DNA of 64,000 bases from Bacteroidaceae bacterium (GCA_017529865.1 JAFXNA010000024.1:87101-151100), one strand, 5' to 3'. Counted from the first letter of the stretch, positions 8,377-18,351 are shown. A program made the numbers and translations. The notes: a model not told the origin generated them from the sequence alone.

Positions 8377-8410
8377 ATATAAGGTGTCAATCGACACCTT
8401 ATTTTTTTTA
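8377..8410 (+). terminator. Terminator of rpsT
   Basis: Perfect 8-bp stem AAGGTGTC/GACACCTT (8381-8400) with a 4-nt loop, followed by ATTTTTTTT. Confidence 0.9.
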
Positions 8411-8497
8411 TTAATACCATGATTTTTCATCTATCAAAGCTATTTTGACTATTAATACACCAAAGGTGTATTTCTTTTTAACTTTTTAGCCAGAATG

Positions 8498-8529
8498 TTT
8501 GCACAATTCAATACTTTTTCGTAAATTTG
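8498..8529 (+). promoter_or_regulatory. gyrB promoter
   Basis: TTTG (8498-8501), 20-nt spacer, TAAATTTG (8522-8529). The gyrB ATG is 25 nt downstream, leaving a very short leader. Confidence 0.85.
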
Positions 8530-8554
8530 TACCGTAAAATGTGATTTAAACGAA

Positions 8555-10534
8555 ATGGATGAATTGATTCAAGCAGGAACAGACTATTCCGCAAGTAATA
8601 TCCAAGTCTTGGAAGGCTTGGAAGCAGTACGGAAACGTCCTGCGATGTACATTGGTGATATTAGCGAAAAAGGACTTCATCACTTAGTGTATGAAGTGGT
8701 TGATAACTCAATTGATGAAGCACTGGCAGGTTTCTGCACCCACATTGAAGTAACTATCAACGAAGACAATTCTATCACGGTTCAGGATAATGGACGTGGT
8801 ATTCCTGTTGACATGCATGAAAAAGAGCACCGTTCGGCTCTTGAGGTCGTTATGACCGTGCTCCATGCAGGAGGAAAGTTTGACAAAGGCTCCTATAAAG
8901 TATCCGGTGGTCTCCACGGTGTTGGTGTCAGTTGTGTGAACGCCCTGTCAACCAGGATGGTATCGCAAGTATTCCGCGATGGCAAAATTTACCAGCAGGA
9001 ATACTCTTGCGGAAAACCCTTATATGATGTCAAGCAAATAGGTACAACTGATTTGCGAGGCACACGCCAGCAATTCTGGCCTGACGGCAGTATCTTCATC
9101 ACACGAACTTATCGTTATGAGATACTTGCCAATCGTATGCGTGAATTGGCATATCTGAATGCTGGCATCACCATTACCCTGCAAGACATGCGTTTGGACA
9201 TGAACGCACAAGCAGGCTACGAAGGTATCCGCAAAGATGTGTTCTATTCAGAAGGTGGTTTGCGTGACTTCGTAAGATACATCGACTCTACACGCACACA
9301 CCTTTTCAACGATATCATCTATCTCAACACAGAGAAAAGCGATACTCCGATAGAGGCAGCCATCATGTACAACACCTCATACTCGGAGAATATCCACTCA
9401 TATGTTAACAATATCAATACCATAGAAGGTGGTACCCATCTGCAAGGATTCCGCACCGCCCTCACCCGCGTATTGAAGAAATATACATCAGACGATCAGA
9501 AACTGATGGATCGCCTGAACAAGCAGAAGATTGAGATTAGTCCGGAAGACTTCCGTGAAGGACTGACCGCAGTGATCTCCGTAAAAGTTGCCGAACCACA
9601 GTTCGAAGGACAGACCAAGACAAAATTGGGTAACAACGAAGTCATGGGTGCGGTAAACTCTGCAGTAGGCGAAGCACTGACGAACTATCTTGAAGAACAT
9701 CCAAAGGAGGCAAAACTCATCATCGACAAAGTGGTACTTGCTGCCGAAGCTCGTATTGCTGCACGAACAGCACGCGAGAAGGTTCAACGCAAGAATCCGA
9801 TGTCAGGAGGTGGACTTCCAGGTAAACTTGCAGACTGCTCAGATAAAGACCCAGCTAATTGCGAGATGTTTATCGTCGAGGGAGACTCTGCAGGTGGTTC
9901 TGCGAAACAAGGCCGTGACCGTCATTTCCAAGCCATCCTGCCAATACGTGGTAAGATTTTCAACGTAGAACGTGTGAAATGGCACCAAGCATTCGATCAT
10001 GAAGAAGTAAACAACATCATCAATGCACTTGGTGTACGCTTCGGAATTGACGAGAATGATAGCAAAGAAGCCAACTATGAGAAGTTGCGCTACTACAAGA
10101 CGATTATCATGACCGATGCCGATGTCGATGGTTCACATATCGACACCCTGTTGCTCACACTCTTCTTCCGCTATATGCCACAACTGATCAAGGACGGACG
10201 CCTCTTCATCGCTACGCCTCCACTCTACAAGTGCACAAAGGGTAAGATTAGCGAATACTGCTATGATGAGCAGGCGCGACTCCGCTTCATTGACCAGTAT
10301 GGTGATGGCAATCAGGATAGCATTAAGACCCAACGATACAAAGGTCTTGGTGAAATGAACCCAGAACAATTGTGGGAAACAACCATGAACCCAGAGACCC
10401 GTCTGCTGAAACAAGTCACTATTGATGATGCTGCAGAAGCAGATTACATCTTCTCGATGTTGATGGGTGATGATGTTCCACCACGCCGTGAGTTCATTGA
10501 GCGTAATGCAACATACGCAAACATCGATGCGTAA
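8555..10534 (+). CDS. gyrB: DNA gyrase subunit B
   Basis: The ATPase subunit of DNA gyrase, which introduces negative supercoils together with GyrA. The 659-aa product contains the GHKL ATPase domain (about 1-220; EVVDNSIDEALAG, QDNGRGIPVD, GGLHGVGVSCVN), the transducer domain (about 230-400) and the TOPRIM domain (EGDSAGGSAKQGRDR near 448, DADVDGSHI near 525), ending with the conserved RYKGLGEMNPEQLWETT region. This last motif and the QTKTKLG segment point to GyrB rather than ParE. It is a single-gene unit with its own promoter. Three hairpins follow the stop, the last being the terminator. Confidence 0.97.
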   Translation: MDELIQAGTDYSASNIQVLEGLEAVRKRPAMYIGDISEKGLHHLVYEVVDNSIDEALAGFCTHIEVTINEDNSITVQDNGRGIPVDMHEKEHRSALEVVMTVLHAGGKFDKGSYKVSGGLHGVGVSCVNALSTRMVSQVFRDGKIYQQEYSCGKPLYDVKQIGTTDLRGTRQQFWPDGSIFITRTYRYEILANRMRELAYLNAGITITLQDMRLDMNAQAGYEGIRKDVFYSEGGLRDFVRYIDSTRTHLFNDIIYLNTEKSDTPIEAAIMYNTSYSENIHSYVNNINTIEGGTHLQGFRTALTRVLKKYTSDDQKLMDRLNKQKIEISPEDFREGLTAVISVKVAEPQFEGQTKTKLGNNEVMGAVNSAVGEALTNYLEEHPKEAKLIIDKVVLAAEARIAARTAREKVQRKNPMSGGGLPGKLADCSDKDPANCEMFIVEGDSAGGSAKQGRDRHFQAILPIRGKIFNVERVKWHQAFDHEEVNNIINALGVRFGIDENDSKEANYEKLRYYKTIIMTDADVDGSHIDTLLLTLFFRYMPQLIKDGRLFIATPPLYKCTKGKISEYCYDEQARLRFIDQYGDGNQDSIKTQRYKGLGEMNPEQLWETTMNPETRLLKQVTIDDAAEADYIFSMLMGDDVPPRREFIERNATYANIDA

Positions 10535-10545
10535 AATTGGCACAA

Positions 10546-10646
10546 CGTCAGGGAATTCCTGACGACTAAGGATAGAAACATTTCATTCAATTCTTACATA
10601 TATTCTCGTGCCGACCAAAAAGAAGGGATTCTGACCGAGTCGGCAC
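10546..10646 (+). other. Two stem-loops in the gyrB 3' region
   Basis: CGTCAGG/CCTGACG (10546-10564) and GTGCCGAC/GTCGGCAC (10608-10615 and 10639-10646, 23-nt loop). Neither is followed by a T run. They precede the true terminator and may protect or process the gyrB mRNA 3' end. Confidence 0.5.
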
Positions 10647-10663
10647 ATCTTTAAAGTAACAGA

Positions 10664-10691
10664 AAAAGGTCAGTCGTGAGACTGGCCTTTT
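10664..10691 (+). terminator. gyrB terminator
   Basis: AAAAGGTCAGTC (10664-10675), loop GTGA, GACTGGCCTTTT (10680-10691). The A and T flanks allow it to act in both directions, also for the convergent DUF2851 gene. Confidence 0.85.
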
Positions 10692-10717
10692 CGTTTGTAA
10701 TCGTTTGTATCAGGGTT

Positions 10718-12046
10718 TTAGTCCTTCTGATTCCTTTTCTCCTTTTCCTTCAAGTAGGTTGGAGTATGACGAATATATTCATAACCCAAACGGCAGCGAA
10801 GACAATCCTTCGCATCGCAGTATCGTGTCGTCAGTTGCAATATTGCCTGAGATTCGGCTGCAGAACGACATTCCACACCTGCTTCACACCAAGTATCGAT
10901 GATACTATTTCGTTCTGGTTTCAACTGTTCAAGCAACTCGATGGCCTTTTGACACATTCCCTCGTCGGCCTTATAACGTCCATAAGCAAACAGTAATGGC
11001 ACAACGCTGTTAATGATAATCAAATCTTTGGTCGCTTTCGAAAGGGAACGGTTTCCTGCTTGAACCTCAACATTTGAGAAAGAATAATGAGATTGCCAAT
11101 AATCACTGACCTGAACATCCAATAATTCCCTTATATCTTCTACAGTCTGGGCACTTATCAAACGCGAAAGATTCAACTGGCTGGTATGATACAGCTTAGC
11201 AAGTTGTGCTATACGCATATATGGAAAGCCTTGTGGACGCATCCGTAGGAACTTCCACTGAGAAGGATTGATGCTTTGTAAATCGAATTTCTTTCGAAGA
11301 TAAGCGTATTCGGCTTTCAACTTATAATAGTAATCAGACAGCGGTGCTCGTCTCTGTTGGAACTCGTCATCCAAGAAACCTGCCTGCCCAAAGAAGATAG
11401 CTTCAATCTGGAACAAATCATCACGATGCTTATTCATGGCACTCATGGAAACGGTCTTTGCCCATTGTTCGAAAGCATCGCCATTCTTTCCAAATCCAAA
11501 ATTCCTGGCAATAGTGACAAAAGCTGTATGCTCCCAATCTAAGTTGCACAGCTTTCGCCGCTCCATCAATTGCTCAGTTCGCTGTTCCAGTCGTTCTACA
11601 TATAAAGCAGATAGCCACGCGGTGATGGTGAGTCGAGGCATCAAGTTCAAGTAGTTACGACAGCGAGGGTGGCGGTCGGACGAAAGGAGTTCTTCGCAGT
11701 TATTAGTTACGTAATCAGGAATTTCCAATTGCATTTGTGGAATAACATGCCCCTGCGAGGTTCTCACTTCGCAATCTATGGCAGAAACCACATGAAGTAT
11801 CACATTGTCGTATGCCACATCAGTATCATGATGATGATGGTACCAATCGCTCGATTTGAGATGTATTTCTACATTTCCGACCCATAACATTCCATCTATT
11901 TTCAGCTGGGCACCAATGAAATCAGGACCAGCATCCGAGTTGTGCCGTCCCACACTGATAATATCTATATGTTTCCCATCTGCTGTATGTAGTTGTCCGA
12001 GTGGGAATATGCGATGTTGCCATGCATAGTGAAGCATATATTCCAT
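10718..12046 (-). CDS. DUF2851 family protein
   Basis: A 442-aa protein of the DUF2851 family, which is widespread in Bacteroidota and has no established function. The conserved N-terminal part reads FPLGQLHTADGKHIDIIS, then HNSDAGPDFIGAQLKIDG and GNVEIHLKSSDWYHHHHD, a Glu-x-His and Asp/His-rich arrangement reminiscent of a metal or nuclease site, but catalysis is unproven. I chose the ATG at 12046: the next in-frame start upstream, a TTG at 12067, lies inside the -7 promoter element and cannot be on the mRNA. It is transcribed divergently from dapB, with the two -7 elements only 44 bp apart. Confidence 0.85.
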   Translation of the reverse strand: MEYMLHYAWQHRIFPLGQLHTADGKHIDIISVGRHNSDAGPDFIGAQLKIDGMLWVGNVEIHLKSSDWYHHHHDTDVAYDNVILHVVSAIDCEVRTSQGHVIPQMQLEIPDYVTNNCEELLSSDRHPRCRNYLNLMPRLTITAWLSALYVERLEQRTEQLMERRKLCNLDWEHTAFVTIARNFGFGKNGDAFEQWAKTVSMSAMNKHRDDLFQIEAIFFGQAGFLDDEFQQRRAPLSDYYYKLKAEYAYLRKKFDLQSINPSQWKFLRMRPQGFPYMRIAQLAKLYHTSQLNLSRLISAQTVEDIRELLDVQVSDYWQSHYSFSNVEVQAGNRSLSKATKDLIIINSVVPLLFAYGRYKADEGMCQKAIELLEQLKPERNSIIDTWCEAGVECRSAAESQAILQLTTRYCDAKDCLRCRLGYEYIRHTPTYLKEKEKRNQKD

Positions 12047-12064
12047 AAATGCTGCAGTTTGTTG

Positions 12065-12072
12065 CAAAGTTA
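12065..12072 (-). promoter_or_regulatory. -7 element of the DUF2851 gene promoter
   Basis: Minus-strand TAACTTTG. Its place between the TTG at 12067 and the ATG at 12046 decides the start codon. Confidence 0.75.
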
Positions 12073-12116
12073 CTTAAAAATCTTTAAACTATCATCTATA
12101 AACTACAAACTTTTAC

Positions 12117-12124
12117 TATCTTTG
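12117..12124 (+). promoter_or_regulatory. -7 element of the dapB promoter
   Basis: TATCTTTG, 20 nt upstream of the dapB ATG. A -33 TTTG at the right distance is not evident. Confidence 0.65.
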
Positions 12125-12144
12125 CAGAAAAATTTACGATATAT

Positions 12145-12831
12145 ATGAAGATTGCATTAATTGGATATGGCAAGATGGGTAAAATGATTGAGCAGATTGC
12201 CATCAGTCGAGGACATGAAATCGTAAGCATCATCGACATTGATAATCAGGATGATTTCAACTCCCCAGCATTTCGTTCAGCCGATGTTGCCATTGAATTT
12301 ACTGCTCCTCAAGTAGCATACAACAATTATTTGAAAGCATGGGAGCAGAATGTGAAAGTTGTTTCCGGTAGCACAGGATGGTTGAAAGAACATGGTGATG
12401 AAGTACGCAAGGCTTGCACAGAAGGAGGTAAGACCCTGTTCTGGGCATCAAATTTCAGTCTGGGCGTGGCCATCTTCTCTGCAGTCAATAAGTACCTGGC
12501 TCGCATCATGAACGAGTTCCCTGACTACGAAGTAAGTATGCGCGAAGTTCACCATATTCACAAGCTCGATGCGCCAAGCGGAACAGCCATCACACTTGCA
12601 GAACAAATCAAAGAGAATATGCCTCGCATTGACGATGTTAAGATAGAATCAGTACGCGAAGGTGAAGTGCCAGGCATTCATAGCATCACCTATAACAGCG
12701 AAGCCGATCAGATTACCATCACTCACGATGCTCACAATCGTAAAGGTTTTGCCTTAGGAGCAGTACTGGCAGCAGAATATACAGCAAAACATCAGGGTCT
12801 GTTGACAACCAGCGATCTTTTTCAGTTTTAA
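12145..12831 (+). CDS. dapB: 4-hydroxy-tetrahydrodipicolinate reductase
   Basis: Reduces hydroxy-tetrahydrodipicolinate with NAD(P)H in the lysine and meso-diaminopimelate pathway, so it supplies both amino acid and cell wall. The 228-aa product has the Rossmann motif IGYGKMGKMI at residue 5-14, and the catalytic signature HHIHKLDAPSGTA near residue 136-148 with the conserved His-His and Lys. It is shorter than the roughly 270-aa enterobacterial enzyme, as usual for Bacteroidota, mainly in the nucleotide-binding half. lepB follows 73 nt downstream and may share the transcript. Confidence 0.96.
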   Translation: MKIALIGYGKMGKMIEQIAISRGHEIVSIIDIDNQDDFNSPAFRSADVAIEFTAPQVAYNNYLKAWEQNVKVVSGSTGWLKEHGDEVRKACTEGGKTLFWASNFSLGVAIFSAVNKYLARIMNEFPDYEVSMREVHHIHKLDAPSGTAITLAEQIKENMPRIDDVKIESVREGEVPGIHSITYNSEADQITITHDAHNRKGFALGAVLAAEYTAKHQGLLTTSDLFQF

Positions 12832-12904
12832 AGATTATTAACTGCACGTCCTGTAGTTTTCATCTACCAAGCGACGTCAAACCAATAAAAAAGAATCAAC
12901 AGTT

Positions 12905-14419
12905 ATGGTAAAATTTAAGGGTTCTAAACAGATAAAGGCAGAAAGAGCTAACGCAGATAAAATCGAAAAAGCGGAGAAGAAAAAGAACTGGGTGATGTTT
13001 ATCATCGTCCTTGTTCTGTATCTTGCTTTCCTCTATTGGGTAGGCAGTTGGTGGGGACTACTTGTCGTGCCATTCATCTATGATGTCTACATCTCAAAGA
13101 TAATCAAGTGGACTTGGTGGAAAAACCTGGAAAGTCCAGTGGGTCGAACCCTGATGAGTTGGGTCGATGCGTTGGTGTTTGCTTTGGTAGCCGTCTACTT
13201 CGTCAATCAATTCTTCTTCCAGAACTACCAAATACCAAGTAGTTCTTTGGAGAAATCGCTCTTGACGGGTGATTATCTGTTAGTGAGCAAGTTGAGCTAC
13301 GGCCCTCGTATTCCTCAGACTCCGCTTACGATGCCACTTACCCAACACACATTGCCTGTCATCAATGCCAAGTCGTATATCGAATGGCCTCATTGGGAAT
13401 ACCGTCGTGTGAAAGGTCTGGGAAAGGTGGAATATGGTGACATCGTCGTATTCAACTACCCTGCTGGCGATACGGTAGCCGTGAACTATCCTAACGATTT
13501 CTATGAGCTTTGTTATATGTATGGCGCTGAGGCCTACAAGAACCAAGGATACGAACTTCCGGCAATGAGCTCGCTGAACACAGAACAACAGATGAAGATG
13601 TTCGACGAATTGTACCAAGTGGGTAAGCAATTAGTCGCTCAAGATAAATTCCGTTTTGGTGACATCACCAGTCGTCCTGTTGACCGTCGCGAAAACTACG
13701 TGAAACGTTGTGTAGGCCTGCCTAACCAGAAGCTGGAAATCAAGAATAAGATTATCTACATTGATGGCAAGGCACAAAAGACTCCTACAGATGCACAGTT
13801 CAACTATTACGTCTATTCAAAGGGAGAACTGAATGACGAACTGCGTGATGAATTGCAAATCAGCGATGAAGCATACGCTCGCTGGAACGACCGTCCTGAT
13901 CATCCGTTCGAGGAACACCGTATTGGAGTGCCACTCACAGAGAAGACAAAAGCTTCATTGCTGAGTCATACAGAACTCATCGACAGCATTGTGGAGATTA
14001 TGGACACCAACTCCGGACATGTGTATCCACTCAATCACGACTATGGATGGACGCGCGACAACTACGGACCTATCTGGATTCCTGCCAAAGGAAAGAAACT
14101 CACACTCACGATGGAGAATATCGCAGTCTACGACCGTCCTATCCGTGTGTATGAAGGCAATGACCTGAAGGTTGAGAATGGCAAAATCTTCATCAATGGA
14201 AAGGAAACTAATGAGTACACCTTCAAGATGGACTACTACTGGATGATGGGCGACAACCGCCACAACTCTGCCGACAGCCGCTACTGGGGCTTTGTACCTG
14301 AGGATCATGTAGTTGGTAAGCCACTCTTCATATGGCTGTCTATCTGTCCTGATAACAACCCAGCCTCATCGAAGATTCGATGGAACAGATTGTTCAAGTG
14401 GGTAGATAACATTAAGTAA
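12905..14419 (+). CDS. lepB: Signal peptidase I (large Bacteroidota form)
   Basis: Removes signal peptides from secreted proteins at the periplasmic face of the inner membrane. The 504-aa product has a basic N-terminus, two hydrophobic segments near residues 28-70, a further anchor near 90-110, then the catalytic serine in IPSSSLEKSL (box B), the lysine in NYVKRCVGLPNQKLEI (box D), and the box E motif MMGDNRHNSADSRYWGFVP. About 200 residues between boxes B and E have no counterpart in the short enzymes of other phyla; this large insertion is usual in the Bacteroidales. It follows dapB and is closed by a strong terminator. Confidence 0.95.
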   Translation: MVKFKGSKQIKAERANADKIEKAEKKKNWVMFIIVLVLYLAFLYWVGSWWGLLVVPFIYDVYISKIIKWTWWKNLESPVGRTLMSWVDALVFALVAVYFVNQFFFQNYQIPSSSLEKSLLTGDYLLVSKLSYGPRIPQTPLTMPLTQHTLPVINAKSYIEWPHWEYRRVKGLGKVEYGDIVVFNYPAGDTVAVNYPNDFYELCYMYGAEAYKNQGYELPAMSSLNTEQQMKMFDELYQVGKQLVAQDKFRFGDITSRPVDRRENYVKRCVGLPNQKLEIKNKIIYIDGKAQKTPTDAQFNYYVYSKGELNDELRDELQISDEAYARWNDRPDHPFEEHRIGVPLTEKTKASLLSHTELIDSIVEIMDTNSGHVYPLNHDYGWTRDNYGPIWIPAKGKKLTLTMENIAVYDRPIRVYEGNDLKVENGKIFINGKETNEYTFKMDYYWMMGDNRHNSADSRYWGFVPEDHVVGKPLFIWLSICPDNNPASSKIRWNRLFKWVDNIK

Positions 14420-14431
14420 GATGTAAAGCAT

Positions 14432-14475
14432 AAAACAAGCGGAGCCAGTCTTGTGATTGGCTCCGCTTTGTTTTT
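14432..14475. terminator. Terminator between lepB and purL
   Basis: AAAACAAGCGGAGCCA pairs with TGGCTCCGCTTTGTTTT across a 10-nt loop. The symmetric A/T flanks make it fit both convergent genes; its last bases are the purL stop region. Confidence 0.9.
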
Positions 14476-17400
14476 ATCTATGCTGCTCGCACCATTTTCG
14501 TCCATTCACGAAAGCTTCGATCCATGGAGTCACATCATCGTGCTTACGTTCCTCTGGATAGTGCCCCATCTGCCAAGGGAAGATGGCTCGCTCCAAGTGA
14601 GGCATCATGGCAAGATGGCGCCCGTCTGCGGTACAGATACCTGCAATATCATAGTCACTGCCATTCGGATTAGCAGGATAGCCATGATAGTTGTACTTAG
14701 CAACCACATTGTAAGCACTCTCAGGCTCTGTCAGTTCGAAGCGTCCTTCTCCATGAGCTACCCAAAGTCCCAACTTGTTTCCACTCAGCGAGCCAAAGAG
14801 AACTGACTCATTCTGTGGGATGTCAAGCGTAAGGAATGCACTCTCGAACTTATGGCTGATATTGTGCTTCATACTGCCTTTCGCGCCAAGCAGACCCAAT
14901 TCCATCATCAACTGGCATCCATTACAGATACCCAGCGAGAGGGTGTCTTTGCGTGCATAGAACTTATCGAGTGCGGCTTTTGCCTCTGGATTATAGAGGA
15001 ATGCTCCTGCCCAACCTTTAGCACTTCCTAGTACGTCTGAATTGGAGAATCCACCACAGAACACAATCATCTGGATTTCATCAAGCGTTTCACGTCCACT
15101 CACCAAGTCTGTCATCATCACATCCTTCACATCAAAGCCTGCCAAGTAGAGACAATAAGCCATTTCACGCTCACCATTCGTACCTTTCTCACGAATGATA
15201 GCTGCCTTTGGACGTGCTTCAGATGGTGCTGAATCACGATCAGGACTGATGCCATACTGGGCAAAAGTTCCAGTGAAATCAGCATTGAACTTGTGCTGGA
15301 TAGGCTGATTCTTGTAATTAGCAAAGCGCTCGTCAGCCATTCCGTTCATGCTTTGGAGGCAATCCAATTCATGTGAAGTTGAATACCACACATCACGCAG
15401 GGCATCGATGTCCAGTTCGTATGATGTTGCTTTTGCACTCAACACCAGTTTACGCTCTGCGATTGGTTCTGCTATCTTAGCGAAACCTACTCCTGCATCA
15501 GCAAGGATGCTTTCCACCTTATTAATATGATCAGCTGCAACCTGAATCACAACACCTGGATTCTCAGCAAACAGAAGTTTGACGAGGTCTTTTTCTCCGA
15601 ATTCATCAAGGTTCACTTTCAGTCCACCCTTCGTGTTGGCGAAACACATCTCAAGCAGACAAGTAACCAAACCACCTGCACTGATATCGTGTCCAGCCAA
15701 TAGCAGTTCTTCGTTCACCAACTGCTGAACAGCCATAAATGCATCGCGGAAATACTCTGGGTTCTGCACGGTTGGCACTTCACTACCAACTTTCCCTTGT
15801 GTCTGCGCAAAGGCACTTCCACCCAACTTCAGTTCATCAAACGAAAAGTCAATATGATAGAGTACGGAATCTTTGTTCTGAACTACTGGCGATACTACTT
15901 TACGGATGTCACTTACCTCACCACCACTGCTCACAATCACAGTTCCAGGGCTGATGACCTTGGTTCCGTCAGGATACTTCTGAGTCATCGAGAGTGAATC
16001 CTTACCTGTTGGCACATTCACCTGGAGGGCACAGCAGAAGTCGCTCAATGCCTTCACACCTTCGAAGAGGCGGGCATCTTCACCTTTCTGACTACGACAA
16101 GGCCACATCCAGTTAGCAGACAAACTTACGCTGTCAAGACCCTCAGTCAATGGTGCCCACACGATGTTTGTGAGTGATTCTGCTACAGAGAGAACACTAC
16201 CAGCAGCTGGGTCAGCCAAACCTGCCTGTGGAGCATGTCCGATGGCTGTTGCGATTCCTGCCTTTCCACGATAGTCAAGAGCAACCACTCCACAGTCGCT
16301 AAGAGGTAACTGCAATTCGCCCTGACATTGCTGACGAGCTATCTTACCTGTCACAGAGCGGTCCACCTTGTTTGTCAACCAATCTTTGCAGGCTACAGCT
16401 TCAAGTTTCAGCACCTGCTCCAAATAGTCGTTAAGGGTCTTGGAATCCTTAACGTCTTTATACTCAACGTCTGCATAGTGATGCTCAACGGTTTCATCGC
16501 GCATATAGGTTTTTGGCGAATGTCCAAACATCTGCGACACTTCGAGGTCGAACGGACGGATGCCATCGCCTTGCTGGAAGGAGAAGTGAGCATCGCCTGT
16601 GGTTTCACCTACTACATAGAGCGGGGCACGCTCGCGCTCTGCAATCTGGCGAACATGATCGATATGCTTCTCGTCAATGAGCAATCCCATACGCTCCTGC
16701 GACTCGTTGGCAATGATTTCCTTCGAACTCAGCGTCTTGTCGCCAATCGGCAACTTCGTCATATCAATCTGACCTCCACACTCCTCGACCAGCTCACTGA
16801 GGCAATTCACGTGTCCTGCGCTACCGTGATCGTGGATAGACACGATTGGGTTCACGTCTTCCTCACACAATGCTCTGACAAGGTTGTTGGCACGTTTCTG
16901 CATCTCAGGATTAGCACGCTGAACAGCATTCAGCTCAATACCACTCGAGTAGCGACCTGTGTCGACAGAGCTGACACTTCCTCCACCCAATCCGATGCGG
17001 TAGTTATCACCACCTACAACCACAATCTTATTGCCTTTCTCAGGGGTACCTTTCAGACAGTCGCGCTTGGTGCCATAACCTACACCACCAGCCAACATGA
17101 TGACCTTATCGTAACCATACAGAGGCTCACCCTTCTTCTGCTCCTGATGTTCGAATGTCAGCACAGAACCACAAATCAGCGGCTGTCCAAACTTGTTACC
17201 AAAGTCGCTGGCACCATTCGAAGCCTTAATCAGTATCTGCTCAGGTGTCTGATAGAGCCAGTGACGAGGATGCTCCCCATTGCGATAACTAGTCATGTAG
17301 ACAGCTGTTCCTGCAATTGGCCACGAACCTGTTCCACCACCCATACGGTCGCGAATCTCACCTCCCGTACCTGTTGCAGCACCATTGAATGGCTCCACTG

Positions 17401-18157
17401 TGGTTGGGAAGTTATGAGTTTCAGCCTTCAGCGAGATGACAGACTCGATGTCTTTCGTCTGGAAATAATCGCTGGTGCTATGGTCCTTTGGTGCAAACTG
17501 CTCTACAACAGGACCTTGAGCAAATGCCACATTATCTTTATAGGCAGAGATAATCTTGTTAGGATTCTCCTGCGTTGTCTTCTTAATCATCTGGAACAGA
17601 CTACTCTCTTTCTCCTTGCCATCGATGATGAAAGTGCCACCGAATATCTTGTGGCGGCAATGCTCGGAGTTGATCTGTGCAAAGCCGAACACCTCAGAGT
17701 CAGTAAGCTTTCGACCCAACTGGCCTTCCACCTTGTGCAGGTATTCAATCTCCTCTGGACTCAATGCCAGACCCTCCTGCTCATTGTATTCCTCCAGATT
17801 GTCGATATGCTGGATGGCAGCAGGCTCTATGTTGACAGTGAAAATCTGCTGGTTCAGTTCCTCATACCTGCGTTGCAACATCGGGTCGATGTCGGCATCC
17901 TTGTCGATGGGGAAGAACTCCTCGATACGCTCAATACCCGTCAAGCCCATGTTCTGTGTAATCTCCACAGCATTGGTACTCCAAGGAGTGATCATCTCAC
18001 GTCGAGGACCTGCAAACAGTCCACCAATCGTCTGCTCGTCGCGCTTCTTTGCGCCACTGAAAAGCCACTGAAGTGCATCCGTCTCCTTCGCAGAGATGTC
18101 ATGATTCATACTTACTGCGATGATGCTGTTCTGTGGCGTAATGAAAAAGTAAATCAT
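14474..18157 (-). CDS. purL: Phosphoribosylformylglycinamidine synthase
   Basis: The large single-chain FGAM synthase, which uses glutamine and ATP to convert FGAR to FGAM in purine synthesis. The 1227-aa product carries an N-terminal PurS-like domain and linker, two AIRS-type ATP-binding halves (NSEHCRHKIFGG, KAETHNFPTTVEPF, HDHGSAGHVN, NVPTGKDSLSM) and a C-terminal class I glutamine amidotransferase (about 960-1227) with the nucleophile in GICNGCQLMMELGLL and the His-Glu pair in MMPHLERAIFP. The start MIYFFITPQNSIIAV is the usual one for this family. Its -7 promoter element lies in a repeat that is duplicated on the other side of the RhuM gene. Confidence 0.96.
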   Translation of the reverse strand: MIYFFITPQNSIIAVSMNHDISAKETDALQWLFSGAKKRDEQTIGGLFAGPRREMITPWSTNAVEITQNMGLTGIERIEEFFPIDKDADIDPMLQRRYEELNQQIFTVNIEPAAIQHIDNLEEYNEQEGLALSPEEIEYLHKVEGQLGRKLTDSEVFGFAQINSEHCRHKIFGGTFIIDGKEKESSLFQMIKKTTQENPNKIISAYKDNVAFAQGPVVEQFAPKDHSTSDYFQTKDIESVISLKAETHNFPTTVEPFNGAATGTGGEIRDRMGGGTGSWPIAGTAVYMTSYRNGEHPRHWLYQTPEQILIKASNGASDFGNKFGQPLICGSVLTFEHQEQKKGEPLYGYDKVIMLAGGVGYGTKRDCLKGTPEKGNKIVVVGGDNYRIGLGGGSVSSVDTGRYSSGIELNAVQRANPEMQKRANNLVRALCEEDVNPIVSIHDHGSAGHVNCLSELVEECGGQIDMTKLPIGDKTLSSKEIIANESQERMGLLIDEKHIDHVRQIAERERAPLYVVGETTGDAHFSFQQGDGIRPFDLEVSQMFGHSPKTYMRDETVEHHYADVEYKDVKDSKTLNDYLEQVLKLEAVACKDWLTNKVDRSVTGKIARQQCQGELQLPLSDCGVVALDYRGKAGIATAIGHAPQAGLADPAAGSVLSVAESLTNIVWAPLTEGLDSVSLSANWMWPCRSQKGEDARLFEGVKALSDFCCALQVNVPTGKDSLSMTQKYPDGTKVISPGTVIVSSGGEVSDIRKVVSPVVQNKDSVLYHIDFSFDELKLGGSAFAQTQGKVGSEVPTVQNPEYFRDAFMAVQQLVNEELLLAGHDISAGGLVTCLLEMCFANTKGGLKVNLDEFGEKDLVKLLFAENPGVVIQVAADHINKVESILADAGVGFAKIAEPIAERKLVLSAKATSYELDIDALRDVWYSTSHELDCLQSMNGMADERFANYKNQPIQHKFNADFTGTFAQYGISPDRDSAPSEARPKAAIIREKGTNGEREMAYCLYLAGFDVKDVMMTDLVSGRETLDEIQMIVFCGGFSNSDVLGSAKGWAGAFLYNPEAKAALDKFYARKDTLSLGICNGCQLMMELGLLGAKGSMKHNISHKFESAFLTLDIPQNESVLFGSLSGNKLGLWVAHGEGRFELTEPESAYNVVAKYNYHGYPANPNGSDYDIAGICTADGRHLAMMPHLERAIFPWQMGHYPEERKHDDVTPWIEAFVNGRKWCEQHR

Positions 18158-18272
18158 TGTTTCTTATTGATAAGTTTGAATTATGTGTCCGTGACAATTT
18201 TATGTAAAGCTTTTAACAACAGTACTATCTCTTCACACTTCACGCTTCACACTTCACTTTTTATTTCTGTTG

Positions 18273-18280
18273 CAAAGTTA
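18273..18280 (-). promoter_or_regulatory. -7 element of the purL promoter (in repeat A)
   Basis: Minus-strand TAACTTTG about 115 nt upstream of the purL start. The same octamer serves RhuM in repeat B. Confidence 0.6.
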
Positions 18281-18326
18281 CAAAAACTTTTTTAATTAGA
18301 AATTAAAAACATCAAATTAAACAAGA

Positions 18327-18351
18327 AAATGCAAGCGATTTGCTTGCATTT
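18327..18351 (-). terminator. Terminator of the RhuM gene (in repeat A)
   Basis: 10-bp stem AAATGCAAGC/GCTTGCATTT with a 5-nt loop; on the minus strand it runs into a T-rich stretch (TTTTCTTGTTTAATTT). Confidence 0.75.

Noticed and set aside
12046..12067. TTG start for the DUF2851 gene
   Set aside because: The codon lies inside the TAACTTTG -7 element, upstream of any transcript made from it.
16328..18295. 655-aa open frame antisense to purL
   Set aside because: It lies opposite a well-supported purL and its translation is Cys/Leu/Thr-rich without any motif; it is a shadow of purL codon use.
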